From the NCBI RefSeq assembly GCF_024323335.1, contig NC_066579.1, forward strand, positions 237,445,475 through 237,509,474: 64,000 bases of DNA. Reading direction: 5' to 3'. Both the position numbers and the translations under genes were made by a program. Within the stretch, counting starts at the first letter, position 1. Each line of letters opens with the position of its first letter. The notes under the pieces were generated by a model that saw only the letters and a program-made list of their open reading frames with translations, did not search any database and had not been told where the DNA came from. This DNA comes from Lathyrus oleraceus (lineage: Eukaryota; Streptophyta; Magnoliopsida; Fabales; Fabaceae). This document shows, piece by piece, positions 1-11,734 of the stretch.

Positions 1-406
1 AAAATTCACAAAAAGAGCTCACAAAAAGCAACCAAGTGTAAGAGGCCTAAACCTCTTGTCAAACACATGCATCAAAAGGGTATCAAAATTCAAAGTCAGG
101 GGGCAAGGATCCACACATCAAGGCATGACATACATACTAAAACATGTGCCCACATGCAAAACCTAACGATACCCACTCTTCCAAATTCACCCACAATACC
201 TCATACATTCAGAAGTTTCAGGTTGAAAGTATAAAGTAGTGGAAATAGGGCATACCTGATTGGGGAGGATTGATTGAAATTGAATTGCACCGTTGGCTTT
301 GCAGAATAATCTTAGGGTTTATATGAGAGGGAATTGGTTCTTTGCAGATGACTTCCCTTCAGTCTCTGGAGGTTGCTCTGAATTAGTTAGAATCTCTCTA
401 GGGTTT
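1..406 (-). repeat. Ogre-A 3' LTR, left segment
   Basis: This segment is nearly identical to 26191-26596 of the other Ogre-A LTR. It ends at the sirevirus insertion, and the LTR resumes at 11429. The missing part of the LTR, equivalent to 24645-26190, lies outside the window. No gene is visible. Confidence 0.9.
402..406. repeat. target-site duplication GGTTT, left copy
   Basis: The five bases before the sirevirus terminus TGTTAG are GGTTT and match 11429-11433 after the other LTR. The sister Ogre-A LTR has a single GGTTT at the equivalent place, 26592-26596, giving a paralogous empty site. Confidence 0.9.
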
Positions 407-2057
407 TGTTAGACTATGGCACGGATCTAGAAGGGGGGGGGGGGTTGAATAGATCCCAATTAAAAATTGAGTCGGCGCTACCAATTAAAATTGGTTTTGA
501 AATTTTTTTTTAAGTGCGGAAGCGGCCGAGGAAAATATAGTCTAAAACAAACTGTTATTGGAAAATCGGATATGCGTTAAGCCTATGGATTAGTGATAAT
601 GTGGAATAAGAATCACTACACTAGTCACACAATCAATGATTTGTTTTACTAGCTAGGGTTCCTAGTTCCAATGATTCAAAGAGCAAACCAAACTAGATAC
701 ACAACTAAGATAATTTTGGTTTAGGCAAATTATCAAACACTTGGTGTGCAAAAACACATCAAATGATTTTATGTTGAGTAAGTGCTTTCAATTAATCTAG
801 TACAATATTCTATTGTACTTTGGATTCAAAAACAGAGTTTTAACCTCTTACTCAATTAATACCAAGGTTTGACAAAAGTGCTTATACCAGAATCACTTAA
901 TTTTAAAGCTAAAAAATTTATGCAGAAAATTAGAGAAGACAAAGATTTGATCAGGCAGTTCCCCCGCCGTCCTCGCTTCGGGGTACGTCTGCCCTCAATT
1001 CTAAAACTAGAATTGAGATGATTTAATAGATATCACCTGTTGAATCTAACCGTTTATACAAGGATTGCAAAGAAAATATACAACAGAACTCTCAAGATGT
1101 TGAATGTTGCTTCCACTTCTTGTTCCTTGATTCAAGATGAATCAAGCCCTTCGATTGTTGTTGATAGACCTCCAATTCCAGCCCCTTTGTTGAATAACCC
1201 TCAGTTCTTCAAACCCTCGGCCCGGCTGATCTCAAATACAACAAATCGAACCCGAATTCTTCTCTTCAATATCACTGAATCCGCTACTAGATTGACAAAG
1301 ACTTCCTCTTCTCAATCACCTTCGCTCAGCTGAAAATTGATGAAGAAATTCATCCAAAAACCCCCAAACACAAACCAGTCTTGGAGGACAAAACCCCAAC
1401 GGTTTTATTCAAGAAAAAACCTGTCACAAGCTTCAACCCGAACCGGATTCCCCAATCTCGGCTTCGAACCTTATCACCTTTACCCAATCACAAAGCACTT
1501 CAAAAATGGTTATGTGTAGTTGATGTGTTGTGAGATGTTGAAGATGAAGATGATGAATCTTGGACACCTATTTCACTTTTTCTTGTTTCTTTGAACACTT
1601 GAATCAATTTGACAAATGTTAGTTGATAGAAGTAACTAAACTTCTATACATATTAACCAACTTACCAACCAAAAATAACAGCTTTTCAAACAGAGTGGAA
1701 AATAATCAAAAACTGAATTTACGCACGAGCGGTCGACCATAGCAGGTCTATGTGTCGATGCATGGCCTGCAATTTTGGACAGGCTGAAGAATGCTTCAGC
1801 ATGCGTTGACCATAGGTCGGCGTGCACTGACCCGTGGGAAAATGAAAGTGGTTTTCATGCATTTTGTCATGACCACATTTTATCCACATATGTTGTATGA
1901 AATATAGTAGTTTTAGATGAGCATAGAAAAGGATATGATAGGTGATATGTTGCATTTGTTTTGTAGAAGTGGAATCGACAATGTCGATTCATCCATGGTG
2001 GTCATTTGTCATCATCGAAACGTATGATTGTATGTTGTATGACAATTTTCCTTTACA
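407..2057 (-). repeat. sirevirus 3' LTR
   Basis: 1651 bp, running TGTTAG to TTTACA on the plus strand. It matches 9565-11428 throughout except for loss of the 32-bp repeat array around position 1850. A run of 12 G lies at 433-444, close to the U5 end in element sense. Short open frames inside are shared by both LTRs and show no protein signature. Confidence 0.93.
1727..1850. promoter_or_regulatory. GTCGAC/GTCGGC-rich part of the LTR U3
   Basis: Several GGTCGACC- and GCGTTGACC-like words occur within about 120 bp in the U3 part of the LTR in element sense. The equivalent stretch in the other LTR (10890-11010) continues into a 32-bp tandem array that is deleted here. Regulatory function is inferred only from position and repetition. 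Confidence 0.4.
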
Positions 2058-2240
2058 TACTCCCCCTTTTTGATGATGACAACTTGTGTAAAGCCAAAGA
2101 GAAAAACAACATGCAATATTTACACACATTATGCATACTCCCCCTTTCTTTTGTAATCTAAGGCTATCTGCAAAACCGACTGTTAATTGTTGTGAATACT
2201 TTGGCTGCTTGTATCTCTTCTCCCCCTTTGACAACATCAA
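2058..2240 (-). other. sirevirus polypurine tracts, three copies
   Basis: On the plus strand, pyrimidine runs TACTCCCCCTTTTT (2058), TACTCCCCCTTTC (about 2138) and CTCCCCCTTTGACAAC (about 2220) lie just inside the 3' LTR. In element sense these are AAAGGGGGAG purine tracts, the adjacent one abutting the LTR. Multiple purine tracts before the 3' LTR are a described sirevirus feature. From 2241 to 2557 I see only AT-rich noncoding sequence. Confidence 0.8.
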
Positions 2241-2557
2241 AAAGAGAAAAGGAACGATTATTCAACGTAACATAAAATTCAACAGGAGATAGGGAATCAG
2301 ATAACAATATCACACCAAATATCATTACTGAACAAATAAAAAGAAGATAACATTAAATTGGATTTGCACAAACGAGCACAACAGAAAATTAATTCAGTCA
2401 AACAACAAAAAAAGTTCAGATGCATATGCAGTCCTATGTCCTAATGGTGTCGTCCTCGATGGTAACATATATCCGGGTTTCTGTAGGGGTCAGCCAGAGA
2501 CGATATTTGTTCAGCAATACCGCCTAGATACTTGATACCCCCGTCGACCGACCGTTC

Positions 2558-3958
2558 CTAGCGTTCAAATGTTTCGGTAAATGCTGCATACCGTTCATTC
2601 ATGCTTGTAGAGAGGTTATCCAGCCTCTCATTTTGTGCTTGAATTTGGCTGCTAATATGAGCATAGCGCTCATCCTGAGTTTGCATGAAGGATTGTTGAG
2701 CCAGTTGCATATTTCGCATCATATCCAACAGTTCAGAAGAGTTTGCGTGCTGTGGAGGAGACGGAGGAGATTTTTCATCATCATAGTGATACGGCTAGTA
2801 GAATTGATGTTGTGTTGACCAGCCCGTATGTTGCCATTCACCCCAGCCACCCTGGTTGGGGGCATCTTCTTTAGTTGAATGTGAATGCTGAACCCACGCG
2901 GAGTTTGAGTAGTCGTGAGTGTCAACTTGTGGAGGACTATCATCTCCACCATGTTAATCAAAGGCTTGTCCTGCTCCCTTTTCTTCATTTTCCTCTTCAT
3001 CTTCTTCTTCACTTTCATCACTTTCATCATCTTCTTCAACAGTCGCAGGAACATACCCTCTTCGAACAAACTTGTAGATACTCCGCTCATCACACGAAAA
3101 ATATCCCATCATAGACAGAGTTTTTGGGCTGAACTCTTTGTCTGATGAAATGGAGGTATACGGGAAGGACGGATGATCAACGTCGGCTGCAGTAAGGACC
3201 TCTTGAATAAAAGATCCGTAGGCAAGAGTCGTTCCTCGTCCGGAGTCACGTAGACTGAACATCCTACTGGCAATGTAGTAGGGCCAATTGATTTTCCGCT
3301 TATTTTTCAGAATGTATATGAGATGAACCTCAGCCTGTTCAACTCTGGAGAGACCACCCTTCTTAGGTCGCAGGATGCTTGAGACAATCAACTGGAGAAT
3401 CCGCTCTCCTGTTTTCAGCTTCCCGGCAGTGACAGTTCGTGGGAATGCATCACTGCTCACAATCTGATCAGGGTAGGGTCGTTTCAGCATGTCGTTCAAC
3501 GCGCTCTTAAACTCGTAACCTTCTATTGGGTGAGAGTCAGTTACCTCAGCTAGAGGATTTTCAGCAGCATCCAATGACATATCAAAATATTTGTTCCAAA
3601 CATTTGACTTAAACGATACCTTTCTCGTGCCGATCCTGGAGTGAAACTTGTGCCCACGAAATTTGTCATGAAGGCAGGCGTAGAACACTCGGACCAGGTC
3701 TTCGCTATATTTGGCATTGCATTCCAGGAATTTGACAATGCCGTGGTACTGTAGCAGAGACACGATTTCCACGAGATGCATGCGTTCTGCAGAGAGTTTG
3801 TAGAATGCATGTTGCCGCACAACTCCTCTTTTACCAATATCTTTGTTGAAGGTTTCGACGAGAGCCGGTGGAACTAGCGATACAGCGGAGATGGGTAGAG
3901 ATGCGGCGGATGATTCCCGTGATCTCTTACCGGTAGGTCTGCGGGATGAGGAAGCCAT
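2558..3958 (-). pseudogene. extra sense ORF of sirevirus, putative plant transposon protein-like
   Basis: I start this at the methionine at 3958, which begins MASSSRRPTG; the open frame upstream to 4159 looks like leader. The frame stays open to a TAA at 2954-2956. The same frame then continues with recognisable sequence through a second stop (TAG, about 2770) to a natural-looking stop at 2558-2560. The intact part is 334 codons, with a globular region (key segments LECNAKYSEDL, LKRPYPDQ, RPKKGGLSR, KINWPYYIASRMF, SGRGT), then an acidic E/D-rich stretch, then a Trp-rich linker and a heptad-like Gln/Met-rich tail. It resembles the 'putative plant transposon protein' family of legume genomes. 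It occupies the env-like ORF position of sireviruses, yet no signal peptide or membrane span is visible. A diverged homologue lies at 39418-40855. Function is unknown. Confidence 0.7.
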
Positions 3959-4647
3959 TGGAAATGATTTTTGAAGCTTTGTGTGTGGGTAGAGAGTGAA
4001 GCTTGGTGAAGGATTTTGAGAATGATTTTGCAAGAAAGAGGTTTCCCCTTTTTGTAGATGAGGATTTAGGGTTTTGGGAAGAGGAAAGACCAAGGGACAA
4101 TAGACACTAGGTAGATGCAACTCACAATGTAGTGGGAAGTTTGAAATGTAAATGCACACTTAATGAGATTTTTGAATGTAGATGCATGAGAAGTTTGAAG
4201 GTTTTCTGCAGAAAAACTGAATTTTTGAGCGATGCGTCGACCATACTTTTGCATGCGTCGGCGCATACTGTTTAATTTTTGAAAAAGAAGAAAATTTTAA
4301 AGCGTGCGTCGACCGTTGCCCTGTTATGGTCGACTCATACAGGCAAAATTTGCAATTTTCACTATTATGCCCATATGCTCACATGTTCGATGCATAAATA
4401 GAATGCCACACAACATTTAAACATCCAAACAGATATGGCATCAGAAACGATACATATATGTACAATATTTTCATGTAGTACAACCATTTAACTATGAAGT
4501 TTGGGAGAGAGAGAAGGATAAGGAACAATATCACCTTGATGCCATGCCGGAATAACTTGATGAACTATATAATTATGCTTGCAACAACATTTACTTGTTA
4601 GAAGTACAAGATTATAGTGTTAAAAGAAATAAGATAAAGCAAGCAGT
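3959..4647 (-). other. spacer between pol and extra ORF
   Basis: About 690 bp with no convincing coding sequence. It holds GTCGAC-type words (about 4228-4345) like those in the U3 of the LTR, for example GCGTCGACCATAC and ATGGTCGACTCA. These may drive or process an RNA for the extra ORF, but that is inference. Confidence 0.5.
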
Positions 4648-7600
4648 TTATAACGCCCGTTCAGAAATGTCGAGAATACCAAGTTCTCGGCGAATATGAA
4701 AGAAAGGTTCAGAAGCTGGCGGCTTTGTGAAAATGTCCTCTAGTTGATTTTCAGTATTAACATGTTCAAATACAACATCACCTTTCTCTACATGATCCCG
4801 AAGAAAGTGGTGTCGAATTTCGATATGTTTGGTGCGAGAATGCAACACAGGATTTTTGGTAAGATTTATGGCACTTGTATTGTCACAGAAAATGGGAATA
4901 CGTTCAAGTTTGAGGTTAAAATCCAATAGTTGTTGCTTAATCCATAGGATTTGAGCACAACAACTACCGGCGGCAACGTATTCCGCTTCGGCGGTTGACA
5001 AAGCAACTGAAACTTGTTTCTTGCTATGCCAACTGACCAAAGAATTTGAAAATAAGTGACAAGTGCCACTGGTGCTTTTCCTATCCGATTTGCAACCGGT
5101 AAAATCGGAATCGGAGAAACCTACCAATGAGCAATCATTACCTTTGGTATACCATAGTCCATACTTCGGAGTACCGGATAGGTATCGAAGTATTCGTTTG
5201 ACAGCTTTTAGATGGGATTCCTTGGGACATGATTGATATCTTGCGCACATGCACACGCTAAACATAATGTCGGGACGAGAAGCAGTGAGATAGAGAAGTG
5301 ATCCAATCATACCTCTATACCGTTTTACCTCTACGTTCTTACCGTTTTCATCTTTATTCAAGTTTGTACATGTTGGCATGGGGGTGTCAATGGCCTTAGC
5401 TTTTGCCATGTTAAATCTCTTGATAAGGTCCAAACAGTACTTTGTTTGACTCACGAATGTTCCTTCTTTGAGTTGTTTAATTTGCAAACCAAGAAAGTAT
5501 GTGAGCTCCCCCATCATACTCATCTCGAATTCACCCTGCATAAGATCTGAAAACTCTCTCACAAGATTCATGTTAGTAGACCCAAATATAATATCGTCTA
5601 CATAAACTTTTACTAATATCAAGTGCTTTCCTTGACGTTTAATGAAGAGAGTTGTGTCAACCTTTCCTCTTGAGTAACCTTGATCCAGTAAAAATTTACT
5701 TAGTCGCTCATACCAAGCTCTAGGAGCTTGTTTGAGACCATATAAAGCCCTTTTTAGTTTATAAACATGATCAGGATACTCATGAGATTCAAAACCCGGA
5801 GGTTGTGCGACGTAGACCTCTTCATTTATGTGACCGTTAAGGAACGCACTCTTAACATCCATTTGGAATAGTTTAAAGTCTTTCGCACAAGCGAAGGCAA
5901 GGAGAAGGCGTATAGCCACGAGTCGGGCAACCGGCGCATAAGTTTCCTCATAGTCGATGCCTTCCTCTTGGTTATACCCTTGCGCGACTAAACGCGCCTT
6001 GTTACGGGTTATTACCCCGTTTTCGTCTAGCTTGTTCCTAAACACCTATCGGGTGCCGATTACTCGATGATCTCGCGGAGGAGGGACAAGGTCCCAAACC
6101 TCATTTCTAGTGAACTGATTTAGTTCCTCCTGCATTGACAAAAACCAGTGTTCATCGAGTAGGGCTTCTTTAGGGTTTTTAGGTTCCATTTGCGAAACGA
6201 AAGCGAAGTGATAACATAAATTACTTAGCTTCGATCGAGTTGTAACACCCTTTGAGATATCTCCGAGAATGTTGTCGATTGGATGGTCTTTGGGAGACTT
6301 CCAAGCTTGAGGTAGATCATCATTTGAAGGCGGATGAGCTACCTCGGTTTCCTGATGGTGTACATCTTTATCCTCCTCAACTTTGACTTTGTCGGGTTGA
6401 TCAATCCCCGGCTCGCCACCTTTGAGTATGTCTTCTGTAGATGTACCTGCATCATGAACAACACTACCCTTTCTGACGTTTCTCGGATAGGATTCATCAA
6501 AAGTGACATGTACAGACTCTTCCACAGCAAGTAATCGTTTATTATATATTCTATATGCTTTACTCGATTGAGAGTATCCGAGGAAGATACCTTCGTCGGC
6601 CTTGGAATCGAATTTGCCCAAGTTTTCCTTTCCATTATTTAATACAAAACATTTGCAACCAAAAACATGTAAGTGAGAAATATTTGGCTTTCGCCCTTTT
6701 AAAAGCTCATACAGTGTTTTGTTTAGAATGGGGCGAATGAGCACCCTATTTAAAACATAACACGCCGTACTAATGGCGTCTGCCCAAAAATATTTCGGTA
6801 AACCACTTTCGTTAATCATTGTTCTTCCCAATTCTTCCAAAATTCGATTTTTACGCTCCACAACCCCATTTTGTTGAGGAGTACGTGGAGCGGAGAAGTT
6901 ATGATCAATACCATGGTTACCGCAATATTCTTCAAATAAATGGTTTTCGAACTCACCCCCATGGTCGCTTCTAATTGCAACAATGTTTGTATTTAATTTA
7001 TTTTGGGAAAGCTTAGCAAATCTTTCAAAGGCGGCGAACGTATCGCTCTTGCTTACTAAAAAGATAGTCCAACAAAATCTAGAAAAGTCGTCCACTATTA
7101 CGAAACCGTAATAATTTCCTCCTAGACTTTTAATCCTAGACGGCCCAAATAAGTCCATATGAAGAAGTTCAAGAGGTCTCGTTGTTGAAACGATATTTTT
7201 GGATTTAAATGAGATCCTCGTTTGCTTCCCTTTTTGACAAGTATCACAAAGGTGATCCTTGGTGAACTTTATTTTGGGGAGACCTAGGACTAGATCTTTT
7301 GAGACTATTTTGTTTAGTAAGTCAAAGTTAACATGTGCTAAACGTCTATGCCATAACCATGAATCTTCACTCATTGTTACAAGGCATTTGTCACTTGTTA
7401 ACGATACTTCATTTAAATCTAACATATAGACATTATTCACACGCAGGCCATTAAACATGCTCTTCTTATCATCATTATGTACAATTTTGCAACAATCTTT
7501 TGAAAACGATACATTGTATCCTTTGTCACATAATTGACTGATGCTAAGTAGATTGTGTTTAAGACCTTCGACAAGCAATACATCAGAAATAGTAGTGGAA

Positions 7601-7720
7601 GAAGGATTACCTACACTACCTTTACCAAGTAGTTCTTCTTAGCCACGAACTCAATGAAGAGTGATATGTCTCCTGACATGTGCCTTGAGCATCCACTATC
7701 GAGAACCCACCTTCTCTCGG
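4648..7720 (-). pseudogene. pol: sirevirus pol: protease, integrase, RT, RNase H
   Basis: Protease begins at about 7715 with WVLDSGCSRHMSGD. A short deletion near 7635 shifts the frame, and the frame is then open 7578-6046. That stretch contains the GAG-pre-integrase zinc region (WLWHRRLAHVNF, later CDTCQKGKQ). It also contains the integrase core with catalytic residues in LHMDLFGPS, IRSDHGGEF and QNGVVERKN. A TAG at 6046-6048 replaces the Trp of the GTKW motif. The RT and RNase H part is open 6045-4648, with VYVDDIIFG as RT active site and the RNase H residues in GFSDSDFTG and STAEAEY. The product would copy element RNA and integrate the cDNA. The three domains are each complete, but the stop and the frameshift prevent one polyprotein. 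Confidence 0.9.
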
Positions 7721-7753
7721 TAGTCTCGAGGCATTGTACCTATGGAAATGCAA

Positions 7754-9508
7754 TTAACACGAGAAGGTACCCAATGGCTTATTGGGTCCTGAATGGTGAG
7801 GAACGAAATGGTTGCATTTGGGCAGCCATTGATAAATGCCTTTAGGAACTAAAAATCTCCTAAATCTGCATTTAGCAATGGAGTGGCTTTTCTTGCAACA
7901 ATAAAGACAAGAGAAATTTACATTTTGATTGCCTTTGCTATCTTCATCCTTTATAACATATTTATATTTTTGATATGGATTAACCATACTTTTTCGAAAG
8001 TTTGATTTATCGATAGCGAAGGTAATCTTGGGCTCAAGAGCCTTGTCAAGTTTGGCCTTTAGGTTTCTTAATTCACCTTGCCAAATGTAACAAGTATCAC
8101 ACCCAAAGTTCATCATTCTACTTCTAAGGTCCTCACAACCTGCTTTTGTGCTTTCTACTATAGAAGCCATAAGTGCCTCAAGTTTCCTTTCGGATTCTCG
8201 AATTTTTTGTTCTAAATGAGTAAAAATTTTGTTGTTTGAGGCAAGCCTTTTAAAGGCCTCTTTAGCTTCACAGTGTAAAGTATCAAATGCAGTTTGTAAT
8301 TCATGATGAGACATACTAGAGGATTTTTCATATTTAGCATGTCGTACCTGTTTCTTTTTGTTCTTTTGATGAACAGAGAGACATAGGTTTGCATTTTCAT
8401 CTTCATCACTAGAACTTTCATCATCGGAGGAGTCGCTATCGCTTTCCCAAGCTATGTATGCTCTCCTTCGCTTTGATGATTTCTTGTGTGATTTGTATGA
8501 TTCCTTTTCCTTTGTCTTCTTGTTCATCGGACAGTCCAGTTTGTAATGACCGGGCTTTCCACACGTATAGCACGACCCTCTAGTCATTTTACCTTTTGAG
8601 TCATCACTTTTAGAGTACCTAGATTGTTTCCGGAAGTTTACCAGGTTCTTCTCGGAATGTTGGATGTCGTTCTTTCTCATGTAACGATTGTAATGTTTAA
8701 CGAACAACCCCATATCTTCGCTCTTGTCCTCTTCTTCTTCGTCGCTCGAGGAGTAATCACTTTGCTCTTTTGCTTGAGACTTCGAGGAGGAAGTCTTAAG
8801 AGCTATGGATTTCTTTTCTCTCACCTTTGCTTTGTCCTTCTTTTCTTTCTTTTCATGTTGTTCTAGGCTCAAGAGTACTTGTTCGTGCTCTTGTAGTTTT
8901 CCAAATAATGTTGTCAAGTCTAATATGGTAAGATCATTCGCTTCTTTGATGGCGGTCACTTTCGGTTGCCATTCCCTGTTAAGACATCTCAAGATCTTAT
9001 TAGTAGCAACATCATTGGAAATCGGCCTACCTAGTGAATGTAATCGATTGATAAGATGAGTAAATCTCTTTTGCATGTCAGCAATGGTTTCCCCTTGCTC
9101 CATGAAAAAGAGATCAAACTCTTGTGTTAGTGTGTTGATTCTTGCCAACTTAACATCGTTCGTCCCCTCATGGGCAATTTGTAGTGAATCCCACATGGCC
9201 TTAACAGTAGGACAACGGGATACACGTTAGTATTCATCTACACCTAATGAGGAGATTAGGATATTTTTGGCTTTCCAATCATAATTGTATTTCTTTTCAT
9301 CATCATCGGTCCATTGTGCTTCGGGCTTAGGCACCAATTCGTTGTTCTCATTGGTCATGGTTATTTCAATTGGACCATTGAGAATAACATTCCATATTTT
9401 TCTATCTATGGAATTTATGTGCACCCGCATACAGTCTTTTCAATAACTATAATTTTCACCATTGAAAACGGGAGCTCTATTATAAGCCCCTTTAGGTTCG
9501 TTAGCCAT
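7754..9508 (-). pseudogene. gag: sirevirus gag
   Basis: I place the start at 9508 (MANEPKGAY). Two nonsense codons interrupt the N-terminal part: a TGA shortly after GENYSY near 9440 and a TAA near 9225. The remainder is open to 7754. It has the copia gag fold region (VATNKILRCLNREW), Lys/Glu/Ser-rich low-complexity segments, a CCHC knuckle CYTCGKPGHYKLDC, and a second knuckle-like CLYCCKKSHSIAKC before protease. Gag forms the virus-like particle and packages RNA. The nonsense codons mean this copy cannot make full-length Gag. A related gag is at 28176-29503. Confidence 0.88.
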
Positions 9509-9549
9509 TTTCTATCACAGTTATATTTTGAAGCACGGAGTGAACCGGA

Positions 9550-9562
9550 GCTCCTGATACCA
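9550..9562 (-). promoter_or_regulatory. sirevirus primer-binding site (tRNA-iMet type)
   Basis: In element sense it reads TGGTATCAGGAGC, beginning two bases after the 5' LTR terminus at 9565. It matches the 3' end complement of initiator tRNA-Met, with one extra G compared with the usual TGGTATCAGAGC. Confidence 0.88.
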
Positions 9563-9564
9563 CT

Positions 9565-11428
9565 TGTTAGACTATGGCACGGATCTAGAAGGGGGGGGGG
9601 GGGTTGAATAGATCCCAATTAAAAATTGAGTCAGCGCTACCAATTAAAATTGGTTTTGAAAATTTATTTTTAAGTGCGGAAGCGGCCGAGGAAAATATAG
9701 TCTAAAACAAACTGTTATTGGAAAACCGGATATGCGTCAAGCCTATGGATTAGTGATAATGTGGAATAAGAATCACTACACTAGTCACACAATCAATGAT
9801 TTGTTTTACTAGCTAGGGTTCCTAGTTCCAATGATTCAAAGAGCAAACCAAACTAGATACACAACTAAGATAATTTTGGTTTAGGCAAATTATCAAACAC
9901 TTGGTGTGCAAAAACACATCAAATGATATTTATGTTGAGTAAGTGCTTTCAATTAATCTAGTACAATATTCTATTGTACTTTGGATTCAAAAACAGAGTT
10001 TTAACCTCTTACTCAATTAATACCAAGGTTTGACAAAAGTGCTTATACCAGAATCACTTAATTTTTAAGCTAAAAGAATTATGCAGAATATTAGAGAAGA
10101 CAAAGATTTTATGAGGCAGTTCCCCCGCCGTCCTCGCTTCGGGGTACGTCTGCCCTCAATTCTAAAACTAGAATTGAGATGATTTAATAGATATCACATG
10201 TTGAATTTAACCGTTTATACAAGGATTGCAAAGCAAATATACAACAGAACTCTCAAGATGTTGAATGTTGCTTCCACTCCTTGTTCCTTGATTCAAGATG
10301 AATCAAGCCCTTCAATTGTTGTTGATAGACCTCCGATTCCAGCCCCTTTGTTGAATAACCCTCAGTTCTTCAAACCCTAAGCCCGGCTGATCTCAACTAC
10401 AACAAATCGAACCCGAATTCTTCCATTCAATATCACTGAATCCGCTACTAGATTGACGAAGACTTCCTCTTCTCAATCACCTTCGCTCAGCTGAAAATTG
10501 ATGAAGAAATTCGTCCAAAAACCCCCAAACACAAACCAGTCTTGGAGGACAAAACCCCAACGGTTTTATTCAAGAAAAAACCTGTCACAAGGTTCAACCC
10601 GAACCGGATTCCCCAATCTCGGCTTCGAACCTTATCACCTTTAACCAATCACAAAGCACTTCAAAAATGGTTGTGTGTAGTTGATGTGTTGTGAGATGTT
10701 GAAGATGAAGATGATGAATCTTGGACACCTATTTCACTTTTCCTTATTTCTTTGAACACTTGAATCAATTTGACAAATGTTAGTTGATAGAAGTAACTAA
10801 ACTTCTATATATAGTAACCAACTTACCAACCAAAAATAACAGCTTTCCAAACAGAGTGGAAAATAATCAAAAACTGAATTTGCGCACGAGCGGTCGACTA
10901 TAGCAGGTCTATGTGTTGATGCATGGCCTGCAATTTTGGACAGGCTGAAGAATGCTTCAGTATGCGTCGACCATAGGTCGGCGTGCGCTGACCCGTGGGA
11001 AAATGAAAGTTTCATGCGCCGACCCTGTGGTCGACTCAGGTCTTCCATGCGCTGACCCGTGGCCAACTGCACTATGCCATGCGCCGACCTGTGGTCGACT
11101 CAAGCCACCATGCGCTGACCAGTCACCAACTGGTCTATGTTATGCGTTGACCCATGGCTCATGCGCTGACCCTTGCGGTCGACTCAAACTCTACAAATCT
11201 GCAAAAATTCATAGTTTTGTGGTTTTCATGCATTTTGTCATGACCATGTTTTATCCACATATGTTGTATGAAATATAGCAGTTTTAGATGAGCATAGAAA
11301 AGGATATGATAGGTGATATGTTGCATTTAATTTGTAGAAGTGGAATCGACAATGTCGATTCATCCATGGTGGTCATTTATCATCATCGAAACCTATGATT
11401 GTATGTTGTATGACAATTTGCCTTTATA
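9565..11428 (-). repeat. sirevirus 5' LTR
   Basis: 1864 bp, aligned with 407-2057 throughout. It begins TGTTAG on the plus strand and ends CTTTATA, where the expected terminal CA is mutated. A 13-G run lies at 9591-9603. It contains a 32-bp tandem array absent from the other LTR. Confidence 0.93.
11013..11195. repeat. 32-bp tandem repeats in sirevirus U3
   Basis: Units begin with (C/T)ATGCGC(C/T)GACC at about 11013, 11046, 11078, 11109, 11141 and 11160, so spacing is 31-33 bp with a short last unit. Alternate units carry TGGTCGACTCA. The array is lost from the 3' LTR at 1850, with GT shared at the deletion edges. Confidence 0.8.
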
Positions 11429-11433
11429 GGTTT
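11429..11433. repeat. target-site duplication GGTTT, right copy
   Basis: Matches 402-406 on the other side of the sirevirus. Confidence 0.9.
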
Positions 11434-11517
11434 TTCCATTGAATTTTTTTTAGAATTTATAACCTGATTTTCGTGGCTTTGTGGGCTCAAATGAGAGTGA
11501 TCCAAGTCCAAGATTTT

Positions 11518-11605
11518 TCTGTTATATTTTATTTTTTTATTTTATTTTTTTATTATTAATTTTTTTATTTTTTACGTTTTTTTTCGTTTTTTTTTTCGAT
11601 TTTCG

Positions 11606-11637
<32 letters not shown>

Positions 11638-11652
11638 TTTATTTTTTTTTCA
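11518..11652. repeat. T-rich and TTA microsatellite in Ogre-A LTR
   Basis: Runs of T with TTA and TTTAT units. The sister LTR has a shorter, different tract (about 26690-26757), so this is a length-variable site in U3. Confidence 0.85.
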
Positions 11653-11734
11653 AAACGCGTGGGCTTCGCATAACGAGCATGACAGTTCAAGAAATTCCTC
11701 TGAGCGTAGGTGATTCTGGTGGCTTTTCTTAGGA

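Larger units (their letters stand above)
407..11428 (-). mobile_element. sirevirus (Ty1/copia) retrotransposon, full length with LTRs and extra ORF
   Basis: An 11.0 kb element reads on the minus strand. In element order it has the 5' LTR (9565-11428), an initiator-Met-type primer site (9550-9562), gag, protease-integrase-RT-RNase H, an additional sense ORF, a cluster of purine tracts and the 3' LTR (407-2057). The domain order protease, integrase, RT, RNase H defines Ty1/copia. Long LTRs, a coding region between pol and the 3' LTR, and multiple purine tracts are known traits of the Sirevirus (SIRE/Maximus) lineage. A five-base duplication flanks it. The LTRs look about 97% alike by eye outside one 213-bp deletion, so insertion was recent, although gag and pol contain nonsense and frameshift changes. 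Confidence 0.93.

Noticed and set aside
433..444. G-tract as a G-quadruplex signal
   Set aside because: A single run of 12-13 G in each LTR, absent from the related LTR at 37342; it may be homopolymer noise.
1040..1519. Small ORFs repeated at 10198-10380
   Set aside because: They are inside the two LTRs of one element and are disrupted differently in each.
7700..7760. Programmed frameshift between sirevirus gag and protease
   Set aside because: Gag and protease are in different frames in both copia elements, but the offset differs (56 nt here, 49 nt at 29501-29550), so it looks like independent decay.
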